This document shows, piece after piece, positions 9,563 to 20,146 of a stretch of 64,000 bases of DNA. The notes beneath the pieces are model-generated. The model ran no database searches and was not told the DNA's origin. It saw only the letters and a program-made list of their open reading frames with translations. Every line of letters begins with the position of its first letter. The first letter of the stretch is position 1. Made by a program: the position numbers and the translations under genes. Origin of the DNA: Snodgrassella alvi (GTDB lineage Bacteria > Pseudomonadota > Gammaproteobacteria > Burkholderiales > Neisseriaceae); NCBI RefSeq assembly GCF_002777825.1, contig NZ_MEIR01000066.1, positions 22,649 to 86,648 on the forward strand. Direction: 5' to 3'.

Positions 9563-10795
9563 ATGAATAAACCAGTAGCAGTATCCAAATCCAAACCCGC
9601 CGGTACCACTTTCAGTTTTGAAGGTAAAAACATCAAAACCGAACAGATTGTGCGCGGAGAGGTAGTTGCAAAAAATGAAGCAGAAGCTCGTGCCAAGCTG
9701 AACCGGCGTCAGATTCGTGTTATTCAGATTGCCAAGGTCAAGAAACTGCGTCAGAAGAAAATCAGCCAGGCGGATATCACTGTCTTTACGCGACAATTAT
9801 CCACCATGATGAAATCCGGTTTACCATTAATGCAGGCGTTTGATATTGCAGCCAAAGGCCATTCCAATCCAGGTATAACTCAGTTACTGACAGAAATTCG
9901 TGCAGATGTAGAGCAGGGTACATCTTTGGCTGACTCTTTTTCCAAATATCCAAAATACTTTGATAACTTTTACTGTAATCTGGTGCGTGCCGGTGAAACT
10001 GGTGGTGTATTGGAAGGGCTATTAGACAAACTGGCGGTATATAAAGAAAAAACGCAAGGTATCAAGAAAAAAGTTAAAAGTGCCTTAATGTATCCGGTTT
10101 TTGTGATAATTGTTGCCATAGCACTGGTTTTTGTCATGATGATATTTGTACTGCCTTCTTTTGCCAAGGTATATGAAGGAATGGGCGTACCGTTGCCCGG
10201 ATTAACTCAGGTTATGATGAACATCTCTGACTTTTTCGTTCATTATGGTATTTTCATTCTAATATCATTAATTGTTGCGGGAGTTGGCTTCTATAAATGG
10301 TTTCAAAACTCAGCAGACCTGCGAAAACGCTTTGATCATATGTTATTAAAATTGCCTATCTTTGGGCAAATTGTGCGTAAAGCAACCATTGCACGTTGGT
10401 CTCGTACTATGGCCACTCTGTTTGCAGCTGGAGTACCTTTGGTAGAAGTATTAGATTCTGTAGCCGGCGCAGCAGGTAATATTGAGTATGAGGAAGCGAC
10501 TCAGGAAATCCGTGCTAAAGTAAATCAGGGGATTTCACTTACTTCCGCCATGAGGGCAACAGAGTTATTTCCCAATATGGTAATACAAATGGCCTCTATC
10601 GGGGAAGAATCTGGTTCACTCGATTCCATGCTGAATAAGGCCGCTGAATTTTATGAAGACGATGTAGATATCGCTGTTTCACAATTATCTTCATTAATGG
10701 AACCAATCATTATGGTGGTATTAGGTCTAATTATTGGTGTCATTCTGGTAGCGATGTATTTACCAATGTTCAATATGGGCAACGCTATAGGTTAA
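9563..10795 (+). CDS. pilG: Type IV pilus inner-membrane platform protein PilG (PilC family)
   Basis: The polytopic platform protein that couples the PilF ATPase to pilin insertion in the inner membrane. It has about 410 residues with two T2SSF domains, roughly 70-195 and 275-395. Both contain the characteristic pattern seen in FTRQLSTMMKSGLPLMQAF and the partial repeat WSRTMATLFAAGVPLVEVL. Hydrophobic segments occur near 175-195, 220-240 and 375-400. The ATG at 9563 (MNKPVAVSKSK) is preferred over the GTG at 9551 because GTGGGA then serves as ribosome binding site. It sits about 47 bases after pilF and 6 before pilD, so an operon is likely. Called pilG in Neisseria and pilC in most other genera. 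Confidence 0.95.
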   Translation: MNKPVAVSKSKPAGTTFSFEGKNIKTEQIVRGEVVAKNEAEARAKLNRRQIRVIQIAKVKKLRQKKISQADITVFTRQLSTMMKSGLPLMQAFDIAAKGHSNPGITQLLTEIRADVEQGTSLADSFSKYPKYFDNFYCNLVRAGETGGVLEGLLDKLAVYKEKTQGIKKKVKSALMYPVFVIIVAIALVFVMMIFVLPSFAKVYEGMGVPLPGLTQVMMNISDFFVHYGIFILISLIVAGVGFYKWFQNSADLRKRFDHMLLKLPIFGQIVRKATIARWSRTMATLFAAGVPLVEVLDSVAGAAGNIEYEEATQEIRAKVNQGISLTSAMRATELFPNMVIQMASIGEESGSLDSMLNKAAEFYEDDVDIAVSQLSSLMEPIIMVVLGLIIGVILVAMYLPMFNMGNAIG

Positions 10796-10801
10796 TGACA
10801 G

Positions 10802-11653
10802 ATGTTAACTGATACCCTGTTTTTCAGTGTAGTCGCACTAATATTGGGTTTTGCTGTTGGCAGTTTTCTGAATGTAGTCATCTATCGCTTGCCCATCATG
10901 ATGGAAAGAAGCTGGCAGGCTGAAGCTCGGATGGCACTACAGCTGCCAGCAGAAAACTCTGCCCGCTTTAATCTATGTGTCCCACCTTCAGCCTGTCCGC
11001 ACTGTCAGTGCAAAATCCGCTGGTGGCAGAATGTACCGCTGTTAAGCTATCTATTACTACGTGGTCGCTGCGCCGCATGTGCTGCACCCATCAGTCCTCG
11101 CTACTTTTGTGTAGAGTTATTAACAGGTCTAGCCTTTGCAGCAGTTGTCTGGCGTTATGATGTTACGCCTGTCGCAGTAGGTGGCCTGGTTCTGACTGCT
11201 GCGCTGATTGCACTGACCTTTATTGATGCAGATACCCAACTCTTGCCTGACCAGATTACCTTGCCACTATTGTGGTTCGGTTTACTGTTTAACTGGTACT
11301 GTGGATTTGTCTCATTATCTGCTGCCGTCTGGGGCGCTGCACTGGGCTATCTGAGCTTATGGTCACTTTTCTGGCTATTCAAGTTGCTAACCGGCAAAGA
11401 TGGCATGGGCTATGGTGACTTCAAATTATTAGCTGCTCTTGGCGCCTGGATGGGAGCCGCAACATTGCCATTAATTGTATTTATGGCTGCAATTGTCGGC
11501 ATTATTGCCTCACTTATTCTCAAAGTTGCCCGCAGCCAGCCAATGGCTTTCGGCCCAGCACTGGCCATTGCCGGCTGGATTGTATGGATGGCAAATAGCC
11601 AAATTAATCAATTGATTCATTGGTGGCTGCGTATCTCTGGACTCAGTACATGA
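10802..11653 (+). CDS. pilD: Prepilin leader peptidase / N-methyltransferase PilD
   Basis: An inner-membrane aspartyl protease that cleaves the leader of type IV prepilins and N-methylates the new N-terminus. The 283 residues show an N-terminal membrane helix and then the cytoplasmic zinc-type domain with two CxxC pairs (CPHC near residue 65 and CAAC near 90). The two catalytic aspartates are in FIDADTQLLPD (about 140) and GMGYGDFKLL (about 203), inside a bundle of about six further helices. Both aspartates are in the canonical GxGDxK and D-x-D contexts. The gene follows pilG by six bases. Its stop overlaps the coaE start (ATGA at 11650), an arrangement typical of beta- and gammaproteobacteria. 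Confidence 0.96.
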   Translation: MLTDTLFFSVVALILGFAVGSFLNVVIYRLPIMMERSWQAEARMALQLPAENSARFNLCVPPSACPHCQCKIRWWQNVPLLSYLLLRGRCAACAAPISPRYFCVELLTGLAFAAVVWRYDVTPVAVGGLVLTAALIALTFIDADTQLLPDQITLPLLWFGLLFNWYCGFVSLSAAVWGAALGYLSLWSLFWLFKLLTGKDGMGYGDFKLLAALGAWMGAATLPLIVFMAAIVGIIASLILKVARSQPMAFGPALAIAGWIVWMANSQINQLIHWWLRISGLST

Positions 11654-12258
11654 CACTCTGGATAGGTTTGTCCGGTGGGATAGGCAGTGGTAAGTCCACA
11701 GCGGCAAGCTGCTTTGCCGCTTTGGGCGTACCAATACTGAATGCAGATGATATTTCGCGTCAACTCACTGCCCCGCAAGGTCTGGCTTTGCCTGCAATCC
11801 AGAAACAGTGCGGAAAAAACCTGTTTCTGGCTGATGGCAGTTTGGATCGTCAGCAACTGCGTAACTGGGTATTTGCCAATTCTCATAACCGAATATTACT
11901 GGAAAATATTCTTCATCCCCTGATCTGGCAAGGTTTGCAACAAGCCAAACAGCAAACCAGTTCAAACCAGCATTATGGCATTATAGAAATTCCTCTACTG
12001 GCAGAAAAACCGGAATTTCAACAACTGGTACAACGTATACTCATTATCGAAGCGCCGGTTGATATATGTATTCAGAGAGTGCAGCAACGCAGTGGTCTGG
12101 ACGAAACCACAATCCGTGCTATCATGACACAACAAACTGACAGTAATAGTAGAAAAGCTATTGCTGATGATATTATCATCAACGATGGCGGCTGGCAGGA
12201 ACTTAACCGGAAAGTCATTCAGCAGCACCACTTCTATCAAGCTCTAACACCATCCTAG
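11650..12258 (+). CDS. coaE: Dephospho-CoA kinase CoaE
   Basis: Catalyses the last step of coenzyme A synthesis, ATP-dependent phosphorylation of the 3'-hydroxyl of dephospho-CoA, in the cytosol. The product has about 202 residues, the normal size. It begins MTLWIGLSGGIGSGKSTAAS with the P-loop GGIGSGKST. It continues with LNADDISRQL (catalytic Asp region), HPLIW in the CoA-binding lid, and QRSGLDETTIRAIMTQQ. The open frame runs back to 11620 inside pilD, but the ATG at 11650 matches the family start and overlaps the pilD stop by four bases. It is therefore part of the pilF-pilG-pilD-coaE-zapD-yacG run that is conserved in many beta- and gammaproteobacteria. Confidence 0.95.
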   Translation: MTLWIGLSGGIGSGKSTAASCFAALGVPILNADDISRQLTAPQGLALPAIQKQCGKNLFLADGSLDRQQLRNWVFANSHNRILLENILHPLIWQGLQQAKQQTSSNQHYGIIEIPLLAEKPEFQQLVQRILIIEAPVDICIQRVQQRSGLDETTIRAIMTQQTDSNSRKAIADDIIINDGGWQELNRKVIQQHHFYQALTPS

Positions 12259-12260
12259 TT

Positions 12261-13022
12261 ATGACAGATATCATCCATTTCGAACACCCTTTGTCCGAGC
12301 GCGTGCGCAATTTCCTACGTATCGCACACCTGTTCAAGCACTTCCATGAAGTCGTCATACGCAGTGAAATCTGGGCACATCATTGTGCACTGTTTTCACT
12401 GTTTGAAATCATGGAAGCTGCCGCACGTGCCGAGCTGAAGCTGGATATTCTGCAGGAACTGGAGCGCCAAAAAGGTCTGGCACGGCAACGTGGTGAGGAA
12501 GGTGGTGCTGCGCTGGAAACTATCCAGACCGCAATTTCAAATCTGCAAAGTGTCCAGCAGAAATTTGGCCAGCATTTGCGTGAAAATGAATGGCTGATGG
12601 CAATCAAACAACGCATGTTTGTTCCCGGTGGTACCAGCCCGTATGATTTGCCTTCATATTATTACTGGCAGCAGAAAAGCCCTGCAGAACGCGAAAACCA
12701 GTTGCGTCAGTGGATCCAAAGCCTATTACCCACTTATGAAGCCATCAATCTGCTACTGGAAATTCTGCGCCACAACAGTCTGTCAGTAGAATGCCTGGCA
12801 ACAGCTGGCAGTTACCAGCATAATAGTCTGGGACAAAATATCCATCTGCTTGGCATCAATGTTGCCCAAAACGCCACAGCATTGCCAGAGGTATCGGCTA
12901 ATAAATATTTTACCCACATTCGCTTTTTACAGGCATCACAACAACAGGCACGCGGACCAGTATTAACGACAGACATCCCGTTTACTCTGGTTATGTGCAG
13001 CTTCGATCCGGTAATTAAATAA
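12261..13022 (+). CDS. zapD: Cell division protein ZapD (FtsZ-bundling)
   Basis: A cytoplasmic FtsZ-associated protein that cross-links FtsZ protofilaments and stabilises the Z ring. The 253 residues match the DUF1342/ZapD family. The N-terminal signature [15 protein letters not shown] is followed by an alpha-helical region with [16 protein letters not shown], and then the beta domain with [17 protein letters not shown]. The gene starts two bases after the coaE stop, and its own stop overlaps the yacG start (TAATG). The coaE-zapD-yacG order supports the assignment. No anomaly is seen. Confidence 0.95.
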   Translation: MTDIIHFEHPLSERVRNFLRIAHLFKHFHEVVIRSEIWAHHCALFSLFEIMEAAARAELKLDILQELERQKGLARQRGEEGGAALETIQTAISNLQSVQQKFGQHLRENEWLMAIKQRMFVPGGTSPYDLPSYYYWQQKSPAERENQLRQWIQSLLPTYEAINLLLEILRHNSLSVECLATAGSYQHNSLGQNIHLLGINVAQNATALPEVSANKYFTHIRFLQASQQQARGPVLTTDIPFTLVMCSFDPVIK

Positions 13023-13219
13023 TGACAGAAAAAATCACGACTGTTAATTGCCCCACCTGTGGACAAAATGTTACATGGACTCCAGCCAACCGTTTCCGGC
13101 CATTTTGCTCAGAACGCTGCAAGATGATTGATCTTGGCAGTTGGGCCAGCGAAAACTATAACTTGCCAGCAGATGAAGATGAACCTCTGAGCGAAGAAAT
13201 AAAACCATCAGAGCCTTAA
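13022..13219 (+). CDS. yacG: DNA gyrase inhibitor YacG (zinc-binding)
   Basis: A 65-residue zinc protein. In E. coli YacG binds GyrB and blocks DNA binding by gyrase. The four zinc-ligand cysteines are Cys10 and Cys13 (CPTC) and Cys29 and Cys33 (CSERC), followed by the invariant [10 protein letters not shown] and an acidic disordered tail. The start codon shares one base with the zapD stop, so translation is coupled. It is the last gene of the pilus-coaE cluster; the ABC exporter genes begin 48 bases later. Confidence 0.95.
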   Translation: MTEKITTVNCPTCGQNVTWTPANRFRPFCSERCKMIDLGSWASENYNLPADEDEPLSEEIKPSEP

Positions 13220-13267
13220 TCATTAGCAAAACATTATCACCAACCATTGCAGATATCCATGTAACCT

Positions 13268-14185
13268 ATGACTTCTCCTGCTCTTTGCATCAAACAGGCT
13301 GTTAAAACCTATGCCAATGGTTTTATGGCTTTAAAAGGCGTCAGCTTCAGCGTCCAGCCAGGTGAATTTTTTGGCTTGCTCGGCCCCAACGGCGCCGGCA
13401 AAACCACACTTATTTCAGCAATGGCTGGCCTGAACCGTCTAACCTCCGGCCAAATCAGCATTTGCGGCCATGATGTGCAACATGAAGCAAATATCACCCG
13501 CAAACTTTTAGGAGTCGTACCACAGGAATTGGTTTTCGACCCTTTTTTCAGCGTACGCGAGGCACTGCAATTTCAATCCGGTTATTTTGGTTTACGCAAA
13601 AACGACGAATGGATAGATGAGATTATTGTCAGTCTCGGCTTAGCAGACAAAGCCAATACTAATACCCGCAACCTCTCCGGTGGCATGAAGCGTCGTGTCA
13701 TGGTAGCGCTGGCACTGGTACACCGGCCACCAGTCATCGTACTGGACGAACCTACTGCCGGCGTAGATGTCGAATTAAGACAAAACCTGTGGCAATTCAT
13801 TACCAAATTGAACACAGCCGGTCATACCATCATTCTGACAACCCATTATCTGGAAGAGGCACAGTCGTTATGTGACCGTATTGCCATGCTTAAACACGGC
13901 GAAATTGTGGCACTGGACAGTACTCAAAACCTGCTGAATACCGAAACAGATTTACAGCTAACATTAACTTTAGATCAACCATTACCAGATAACCTGCATC
14001 AGCATCTCATACAGGCAGATGGTAATAATTATCTACTGAAACTTGCTGACTACGGCCAGCTGACCACCCTGTTACAAAACTTGCAAACCCAGAATATCAA
14101 CGTCAGAAACCTGCACATAATGGAAAACGATCTGGAAAACGTGTTCCTGCGCCTGACCAGCGATCATGTGAAAGGCGAAAAATGA
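13268..14185 (+). CDS. ABC-2 type exporter, ATP-binding subunit (YadG-like)
   Basis: The cytoplasmic ATPase subunit of an exporter of unknown substrate. The 305 residues carry Walker A GPNGAGKTT near 40-48, the Q loop VPQEL, the ABC signature LSGGMKRR and Walker B VIVLDEPTAGVD, followed by the H loop TTHYLEEA. The C-terminal 80 residues form the regulatory extension common in DrrA/YadG-like ATPases. The stop overlaps the permease start by four bases (ATGA), so the two subunits are coupled. Sequence and order are closest in character to E. coli yadG-yadH. The substrate cannot be inferred from the sequence. Confidence 0.9.
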   Translation: MTSPALCIKQAVKTYANGFMALKGVSFSVQPGEFFGLLGPNGAGKTTLISAMAGLNRLTSGQISICGHDVQHEANITRKLLGVVPQELVFDPFFSVREALQFQSGYFGLRKNDEWIDEIIVSLGLADKANTNTRNLSGGMKRRVMVALALVHRPPVIVLDEPTAGVDVELRQNLWQFITKLNTAGHTIILTTHYLEEAQSLCDRIAMLKHGEIVALDSTQNLLNTETDLQLTLTLDQPLPDNLHQHLIQADGNNYLLKLADYGQLTTLLQNLQTQNINVRNLHIMENDLENVFLRLTSDHVKGEK

Positions 14186-14943
14186 ATACCATTGGTTGCT
14201 ATACCCTGTTTAAAAAAGAAGTACTGCGTTTCTGGAAAGTAGGTTTTCAAACCCTATCTGCTCCCATTCTGACTGCCTTGCTGTACCAGCTAATTTTTGC
14301 TCATATCATGCAAGGACGTGCTGATATCCTACCTGGTGTCAGCTACAATGCATTTCTGATTCCGGGGCTGGCGATGATGTCCATGCTGCAAAATGCCTTT
14401 GCCAACTCTTCCTCAAGCCTGATTCAATCACGTATAACCGGTAATCTGATATTTATTCTGTTGCCGCCATTAGGTACAGCTGCTTTCTTCTGCGCCTATG
14501 TAGGTGCTTCCATCCTGCGCGGATTAATGGTGGGGATTGGTGTAATAGCAGTAACAGTTTTCTTCGGCCTACCATCACCTTATCACATCGGCTGGATAAT
14601 CACATTCGCCTTACTGGGATGTGCAATTATGAGTATGTTTGGCCTCTTGGCAGGCATTGTTGCAGAAAAATTCGACCAGCTAGCTGCATTCCAGAATTTT
14701 CTCATCATGCCCCTAACCTTCCTGTCTGGCGTATTCTATTCCATTAACAGCTTGTCACCATTCTGGCGCTCCCTCAGTCATTTCAATCCGGTTTTTTACA
14801 TCATTGACGGCTTTCGTTTTGGCTTTTTCGGCCAAAGTGACTCCTCCCCCTGGCTGGCATTAAGCGTAGTCGGCAGCTTTGCCATCGGTTTGTGTATTCT
14901 TGTCTGCGCCATACTGAAATCTGGCTGGAAATTACGCAATTAG
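14182..14943 (+). CDS. ABC-2 type exporter, permease subunit (YadH-like)
   Basis: The inner-membrane subunit paired with the ATPase immediately upstream. The 253 residues have six hydrophobic segments in the ABC2_membrane arrangement. Recognisable motifs are FLIPGLAMMSMLQNAF after helix 1 and the family signature FLSGVFYSINSLSPFW before the last loop. The last helix is followed by a short basic tail. The start codon overlaps the ATPase stop by four bases. The gene ends 55 bases before a BolA-like gene. The substrate is unknown; the fold is shared by drug, polysaccharide and lipid exporters. Confidence 0.9.
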   Translation: MNTIGCYTLFKKEVLRFWKVGFQTLSAPILTALLYQLIFAHIMQGRADILPGVSYNAFLIPGLAMMSMLQNAFANSSSSLIQSRITGNLIFILLPPLGTAAFFCAYVGASILRGLMVGIGVIAVTVFFGLPSPYHIGWIITFALLGCAIMSMFGLLAGIVAEKFDQLAAFQNFLIMPLTFLSGVFYSINSLSPFWRSLSHFNPVFYIIDGFRFGFFGQSDSSPWLALSVVGSFAIGLCILVCAILKSGWKLRN

Positions 14944-14957
14944 ACAAACTAAAACGC

Positions 14958-14963
14958 TATAAT
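14958..14963 (+). promoter_or_regulatory. Possible -10 element of the bolA-like/murA unit
   Basis: A TATAAT hexamer lies in the 54-base gap between the exporter permease and the BolA-like gene, 35 bases before the ATG. The -35 region falls on the end of the permease gene and is not a good match, so this is a weak call. Confidence 0.35.
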
Positions 14964-14997
14964 AGCCGCCATTTCAATAGCTATTCTGGAGCTCATC

Positions 14998-16541
<1,544 letters not shown>

Positions 16542-16560
16542 TAAACATCACAATCAAACA

Positions 16561-16597
16561 ACAGGGCTATTGAGCAAATCCAGATAGCCCTGTTTTT
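16561..16597 (+). terminator. Rho-independent terminator after murA
   Basis: A 10-bp perfect stem (16561-16570 with 16584-16593) with a 13-base loop, followed by a T-rich run starting 20 bases after the murA stop. It is a textbook intrinsic terminator on the plus strand. Confidence 0.85.
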
Positions 16598-16951
16598 ATA
16601 TAATATACATATGAATTAACTTATCCAAAAAGTCATAATCCAATTTCTAAACTGAAATTCTCTATAGACATAATAAATAAATACATATAAACCACTCACC
16701 ATATAATTACATACTCCAGAAACAAAATATTGATTCACAATAATGAAAATACATTTGCATAATTGATACTAATTCGGATAGTTAACAATACAATTAATCA
16801 GCTTTATGTATCATCCAGAACTAACTTTTATCAGCGTTCTGTAATATTAGCTTACAAGTAAAAATAGATAATTCAAAATGAGTTAATCGCCAATACAGAC
16901 TGATTAACGTATCAATTAACAGCAAACCTGAAGCTTAATTTTCACATAGCA
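16598..16951. other. AT-rich intergenic region between murA and cysA
   Basis: About 350 bases between the murA terminator and the convergent end of cysA. Very AT-rich with many stop codons in all frames. No gene, repeat or hairpin of note was seen. Confidence 0.6.
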
Positions 16952-18034
16952 TTAAATTATATAATCTACCATTTCAGGCAACCTGAACATAGTTAGGCGT
17001 TGTGGCTTAAACCAGACTGTTTGTGATGGTTGCAGAGCCAGTGTGCGAAATTCTGCTGGTGATAACCAAACTTGTATACGCTGTTTATTATCCTGTCGCC
17101 GTAACCACAACCTGATCTGCGCACCAATAACATGTATTTCTTCCACGATTGCAGCAGCAATCACATTATCCTGAATATGAGTTAAAACCTGTATTTCCTG
17201 CGGGCGCACATAAACAGCCACATTCTGGCGCGCGCATTCTCCTGTGGTGACCGGCTCATAATAGCTACCCACACACAACTGTCCCTGTTCAATACAGGCA
17301 TCCTCAAAAATATTCACCTCGCCCAGAAATTCGGTTACAAATACATTTTCCGGATTATCATACAAAGACACTGGCGTACCACTTTGCTCAATTTTGCCTT
17401 GATTCATCACCACAATCTGATCTGCCATTTCTAGAGCCTCTTCTTGGTCATGCGTAACCAACACACTGGTAATACCCAACTGATGGTGAATTTCCACCAG
17501 CCACCAGCGTAACTCCTTGCGTACCTTGGCATCCAGAGCACCAAATGGCTCATCCAGCAATAGCAGTTTTGGTTTGGTTGCCAGCGCCCGTGCCAGTGCA
17601 ATACGCTGGCGCTGGCCACCAGATAATTGCTGTGGATATACTTTTGCCAGCCACTCCAGCTGCACCAGTTGTAATAATTCTTCTACCCGCGCGGCTATCT
17701 CTGCCTTACCCGGGCGCAAGCGTCGTGGCATTACTTGCAAGCCAAAGGCAACATTATCAAACACAGTCATATGACGAAACAGCGCATAGTGTTGAAACAT
17801 AAACCCAACCCGCCGCTCCCGTACATGAAAGTTACTAACATCCTCATCAGCAAAAAATAGCTCGCCAGAATCTGCATGCTCCAACCCGGCAATAATGCGT
17901 AACAAAGTAGTTTTGCCACAACCAGAAGGACCAAGCAAAGCTGTCAGAGAACCAGTTGGCACCTGTAGATTAATATCTTGTAAGGCATGATAATTACCAT
18001 AATATTTATTCAAATGTTTAATACGAATACTCAT
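16952..18034 (-). CDS. cysA: Sulfate/thiosulfate ABC importer ATP-binding protein CysA
   Basis: The ATPase subunit of the sulfate/thiosulfate importer, acting on the cytoplasmic face of the CysTW permease. About 360 residues with Walker [10 protein letters not shown], the Q-loop region FMFQHYALF, signature LSGGQRQR, Walker [13 protein letters not shown] and the switch His in [14 protein letters not shown]-like C-terminal domain starts near residue 240. The start was taken as the ATG at 18034 ([13 protein letters not shown]), which matches the family; an ATG two codons upstream and a longer open frame to 18052 exist. It is the last gene of cysT-cysW-cysA on the minus strand, 31 bases after cysW. 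No CysB site was identified. Confidence 0.93.
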   Translation of the reverse strand: MSIRIKHLNKYYGNYHALQDINLQVPTGSLTALLGPSGCGKTTLLRIIAGLEHADSGELFFADEDVSNFHVRERRVGFMFQHYALFRHMTVFDNVAFGLQVMPRRLRPGKAEIAARVEELLQLVQLEWLAKVYPQQLSGGQRQRIALARALATKPKLLLLDEPFGALDAKVRKELRWWLVEIHHQLGITSVLVTHDQEEALEMADQIVVMNQGKIEQSGTPVSLYDNPENVFVTEFLGEVNIFEDACIEQGQLCVGSYYEPVTTGECARQNVAVYVRPQEIQVLTHIQDNVIAAAIVEEIHVIGAQIRLWLRRQDNKQRIQVWLSPAEFRTLALQPSQTVWFKPQRLTMFRLPEMVDYII

Positions 18035-18065
18035 AATCATCACCCAACACACAGCACCTTACTGT

Positions 18066-18938
18066 TTAATCTGTTACAGCTACCCGCCGACGTTGCGCAT
18101 CTCTGAACAAATGCGCCTGTCGCCAATTAAGATATTTCTGCAATATCAAAGTACATAACGCCAGTAAGGCCAGCAAACTGGACACAGCAAACGCACCTAC
18201 CATGTTGTATTCGTTGTACATCATCTCTACCACTAACGGCATAGTATTCGTTTCACCACGAATATGGCCGGAAACCATGCTAACCGCCCCAAACTCACCC
18301 ATCGCACGGGCATTAGTCAGAATAATGCCGTAAACCAATGCCCATTTCAGATTGGGTAAAGTCACACGCCAGAACATTTGCCAGCCACTGGCACCCAGTA
18401 TCAGTGCTGCCTGTTCTTCACTGCTTCCCTGTGCCTGCATTAATGGAATTAATTCACGTGCCACAAATGGAAATGTTACAAACAGAGTAGCCAGCACCAT
18501 GCCCGGTACCGCAAAAATAATCTGTACTCCATGTGTTTCCAGCCAGCCACCAAACCAGCTATTACTGCCAAACAACAATACAAACATCAGTCCAGCTACA
18601 ACTGGAGATACTGCAAAGGGTAAATCCAGCAATGTTGTCCACAGCTGTTTGCCACGAAAAGAAAAATGGGTTAACAACCATGCCAGTGACACCCCCAAAA
18701 CCACATTAATCGGCACCACAATTAGGGTAATCAACAATGACAATCGAATAGCTGCCAGTGCTTCCCCATCGGTCAAAGCAGCCAGATACAACTGCCAACC
18801 CTTTGCCAGCGCAAAGCTGAATACCGACAACAATGGCAGCACTAACAGCACGCTCAGAAACAGCAGCGTTATGCCAATCAGCACACAGCGCAGCCAACAC
18901 GGTTCGGTGAGTAACTCATTAGTTTTAACTGTACTCAT
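18066..18938 (-). CDS. cysW: Sulfate/thiosulfate ABC importer permease CysW
   Basis: One of the two inner-membrane permease subunits of the sulfate importer. About 290 residues with six predicted helices and the binding-protein-dependent transport EAA motif in EEQAALILGASGWQMFWRVTLP, the loop that contacts CysA. The family hallmark GEFGAVSMVSGHIRGET is present. The ATG at 18938 (MSTVKTNELL) is chosen over the longer frame because it overlaps the cysT stop in TGATG, indicating translational coupling, and because the extra upstream residues lie inside cysT. It runs with CysT and CysA as one operon. Confidence 0.93.
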   Translation of the reverse strand: MSTVKTNELLTEPCWLRCVLIGITLLFLSVLLVLPLLSVFSFALAKGWQLYLAALTDGEALAAIRLSLLITLIVVPINVVLGVSLAWLLTHFSFRGKQLWTTLLDLPFAVSPVVAGLMFVLLFGSNSWFGGWLETHGVQIIFAVPGMVLATLFVTFPFVARELIPLMQAQGSSEEQAALILGASGWQMFWRVTLPNLKWALVYGIILTNARAMGEFGAVSMVSGHIRGETNTMPLVVEMMYNEYNMVGAFAVSSLLALLALCTLILQKYLNWRQAHLFRDAQRRRVAVTD

Positions 18939-19774
18939 CAATATCGCCCCTGCGTACGCCGGCTCAAACGCCATTGCCATAAATTCAGCGTAAATAAAAT
19001 GGCAAAAGAAATAATCAACATAAACAGCGCTACCGCTGCTGCGGCCGGTAAATCAAACAGTTCAAACTTACTAACAATAATCAGTGGCAGAATTTCCGAT
19101 TTAAACGGTACATTCCCTGCTATAAAAATGACTGAACCATATTCGCCAGTGGCACGTGCAAAAGCCATACCTGCCCCCATTACTAGCGCGGGCAAAACCT
19201 CTGGTAACAGTACTCTGAATATAATTGTTAATCTGGATGCCCCCAATATCGCTGCCGCCTCCTCATATTCTTCCGACAACTCAGCCAATACCGGCTGCAC
19301 AGCCCGCACCACAAACGGCAAGCTAACCAGTAGTAATGCCAGCCAGATACCTATCGGCGTAAATGCTATCTGCCAGCCAAACCGAGCAAATATCGCACCT
19401 ATCCAGCCAGTGGGTGCATATAAAGTAGCCAGAGCTACCCCTGTTACCGCTGTCGGTAATGCAAATGGTAAATCCACCAGAGCATTGACCAAATCCTTGC
19501 AGCGGAAGTGATAGCGCACCAGCACCCATGCCACTAACGTCCCCAGCAGCACACTGGCCAGCATCGCCAGTAAAGACATTTTCAGCGTCAGCCATACCGC
19601 AGCAAGCGTCCGCGGCTCGAAAATTACCCGCACAAAACCCTGCCAGCCCAAATCAGTAACCGTCCATACCAGCATCGCAAATGGTAATAACACCAGTAAT
19701 GACAACGATAGCACACTTACTCCCAAACTAAGCGTAAAACCGGGCAATACAGATGGCTGTTTCAATAACAGCAT
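18938..19774 (-). CDS. cysT: Sulfate/thiosulfate ABC importer permease CysT
   Basis: The partner permease of CysW in sulfate uptake. About 278 residues from MLLLKQPSVLPGFTLSL. It has six membrane helices, the conserved DLPFALPTAVTGVALATLY segment, the EAA loop YEEAAAILGASRLTIIFRVLLPE, and GEYGSVIFIAGN near the end. The frame is open to 19810, with further ATGs at 19789 and 19810. The ATG at 19774 is preferred because GGGAG sits about eight bases upstream and the family begins there. First gene of the operon. The usual periplasmic sulfate-binding protein (Sbp or CysP) is not encoded next to it in this window, so it must lie elsewhere if the system works. Confidence 0.93.
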   Translation of the reverse strand: MLLLKQPSVLPGFTLSLGVSVLSLSLLVLLPFAMLVWTVTDLGWQGFVRVIFEPRTLAAVWLTLKMSLLAMLASVLLGTLVAWVLVRYHFRCKDLVNALVDLPFALPTAVTGVALATLYAPTGWIGAIFARFGWQIAFTPIGIWLALLLVSLPFVVRAVQPVLAELSEEYEEAAAILGASRLTIIFRVLLPEVLPALVMGAGMAFARATGEYGSVIFIAGNVPFKSEILPLIIVSKFELFDLPAAAAVALFMLIISFAILFTLNLWQWRLSRRTQGRY

Positions 19775-19810
19775 AACTTTTTCTCCCATAGACCCTACAG
19801 GCACCAACAA

Positions 19811-20146
19811 CGCCAGCAGTAGTACAGTAAATATACCGGCATATATTAGAATTCACCTGTTCAGGCTATGTCCCAACAACAAAATACCAACCACATCAAT
19901 CAAATATGACAAAGTCTTATAAGTAGAATACATAAAACCAAGCAGCAATACCATTCTGCCGTACTACAGGTAACTAACAATATAAAAGGCTATCCAGACA
20001 ATTGAGAAAGAATATATTTTTGTAACCTAAGAAGCAGTAGTTATAACCCTTTATCAAATCAGTAGTATTGCCGGCAGCATCACCACGTAATATCATAGAG
20101 CAAGCTATTGAACATAAACATACCGATCTGCAAAAGCGAGAAAACC
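19811..20146. other. Divergent intergenic region between cysT and ppc
   Basis: About 335 bases separating the divergently transcribed cysT and ppc genes, and therefore expected to contain both promoters. AT-rich. No convincing CysB site, -35/-10 pair or hairpin could be assigned by eye. Confidence 0.5.

Noticed and set aside
16598..16951. A possible small gene between murA and cysA
   Set aside because: Stop codons occur in all frames every few codons and no start with a ribosome binding site exists.
18352..18993. A long open frame on the plus strand opposite cysW
   Set aside because: It is antisense to a clear membrane permease gene, has a low-complexity Ser/Asn/Thr-rich composition and no ribosome binding site.
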